62,055 nucleotides of DNA, taken from Clostridiaceae bacterium. Lineage in GTDB: Bacteria; Bacillota; Clostridia; Acetivibrionales; DULL01. Position numbers and translations under genes: made by a program. The stretch is from assembly GCA_012840395.1 (NCBI GenBank), contig DULL01000063.1, positions 1-62,055 on the forward strand, given 5' to 3'. The notes under the pieces are model-generated. The model did not search any database. It saw only the letters and a program-made list of their open reading frames with translations, and had not been told where the DNA came from. How positions within the stretch are numbered: position 1 is the stretch's first letter; every line of letters begins with the position of its first letter. Positions 62,052 to 62,055 of this stretch are shown here, piece by piece.

Positions 62052-62055
62052 GTAC

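Larger units (their letters stand above)
56607..62055. mobile_element. Integrated element at tRNA-Ser(CGA), one end in window
   Basis: The boundary is the tRNA 3' fragment at 56607-56662. Contents so far: two duplicated helix-turn-helix genes, FRG-domain gene, predicted nuclease, parA, parB, small Cys-rich gene. ParA/ParB with this small-gene context is common in clostridial integrative and conjugative elements. Integrase and conjugation genes are not in the window and should lie to the right. Composition is mosaic: the 57-60 kb part is AT-rich and the parAB part is richer in GC. Confidence 0.7.

Overview
The window reads as the chromosome of a low-GC, spore-forming, Gram-positive anaerobe of the Clostridia. 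Supporting signs are AT-rich DNA, strong AGGAGG-type ribosome binding sites with frequent TTG and GTG starts, two complete gerA-type germinant-receptor operons, a LysM/SleB-type cell-wall hydrolase behind a cyclic-di-AMP riboswitch, S-layer homology (SLH) remnants, and an AmmeMemoRadiSam pair. I cannot name the species.

Layout. 0.3-4.3 kb: neutral-ceramidase-like protein, a lipoprotein and MscL. 4.7-9.0 kb: MarR regulator with two half-size ABC exporters that look like a heterodimer with one degenerate ATPase site. 9.1-12.4 kb: inositol-phosphatase-family enzyme, a MEMO-AMMECR1 fusion and its radical SAM partner. 12.4-16.5 kb: a membrane protein, a SanA/YdcF-like protein, the LysM hydrolase with its riboswitch, a cysteine-cluster protein and a membrane-anchored Mrr-like protein. 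16.7-18.5 kb: uracil/xanthine permease with an attenuator-like leader, then tRNA-Ser(GGA). 18.7-22.8 kb: first germination operon, order A-C-B-small protein. 23.1-29.4 kb: LacI regulator and a sugar ABC importer (binding protein plus two permeases, no ATPase) ending in a sialidase-like gene, which suggests uptake and trimming of a glycan. 29.6-32.3 kb: small coupled ORF, URO-D-family enzyme, patatin phospholipase. 32.5-35.6 kb: a decayed, GC-richer S-layer locus. 35.7-45.1 kb: AzlCD, a two-component system beside an FtsX-type ABC transporter, ComB homologue, ABC-2 transporter. 45.3-51.4 kb: YhgE-like heptad-repeat protein and MMPL exporter with a divergent TetR regulator, second URO-D-like gene. 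51.6-55.7 kb: second germination operon, order A-C-small-B. 55.8-56.3 kb: Hsp20.

At 56.6 kb lies the 3' part of a tRNA-Ser(CGA) gene cut at its anticodon loop, with the old tRNA terminator still on the chromosome side. Everything to the right, up to the window end, looks like one end of an integrated mobile element: two tandem-duplicated helix-turn-helix genes (the first with an A_AAA_AAG slippery site exactly where the frame changes), an FRG-domain protein, a predicted PD-(D/E)XK nuclease, ParA, ParB and a small cysteine-rich protein. The FRG-nuclease pair, in the cargo position next to the attachment site, is the best candidate for an undescribed system.

Five copies of a palindromic repeat built on gggacggttct are scattered between genes. 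They look like REP-type non-autonomous elements; no transposase for them is in the window.
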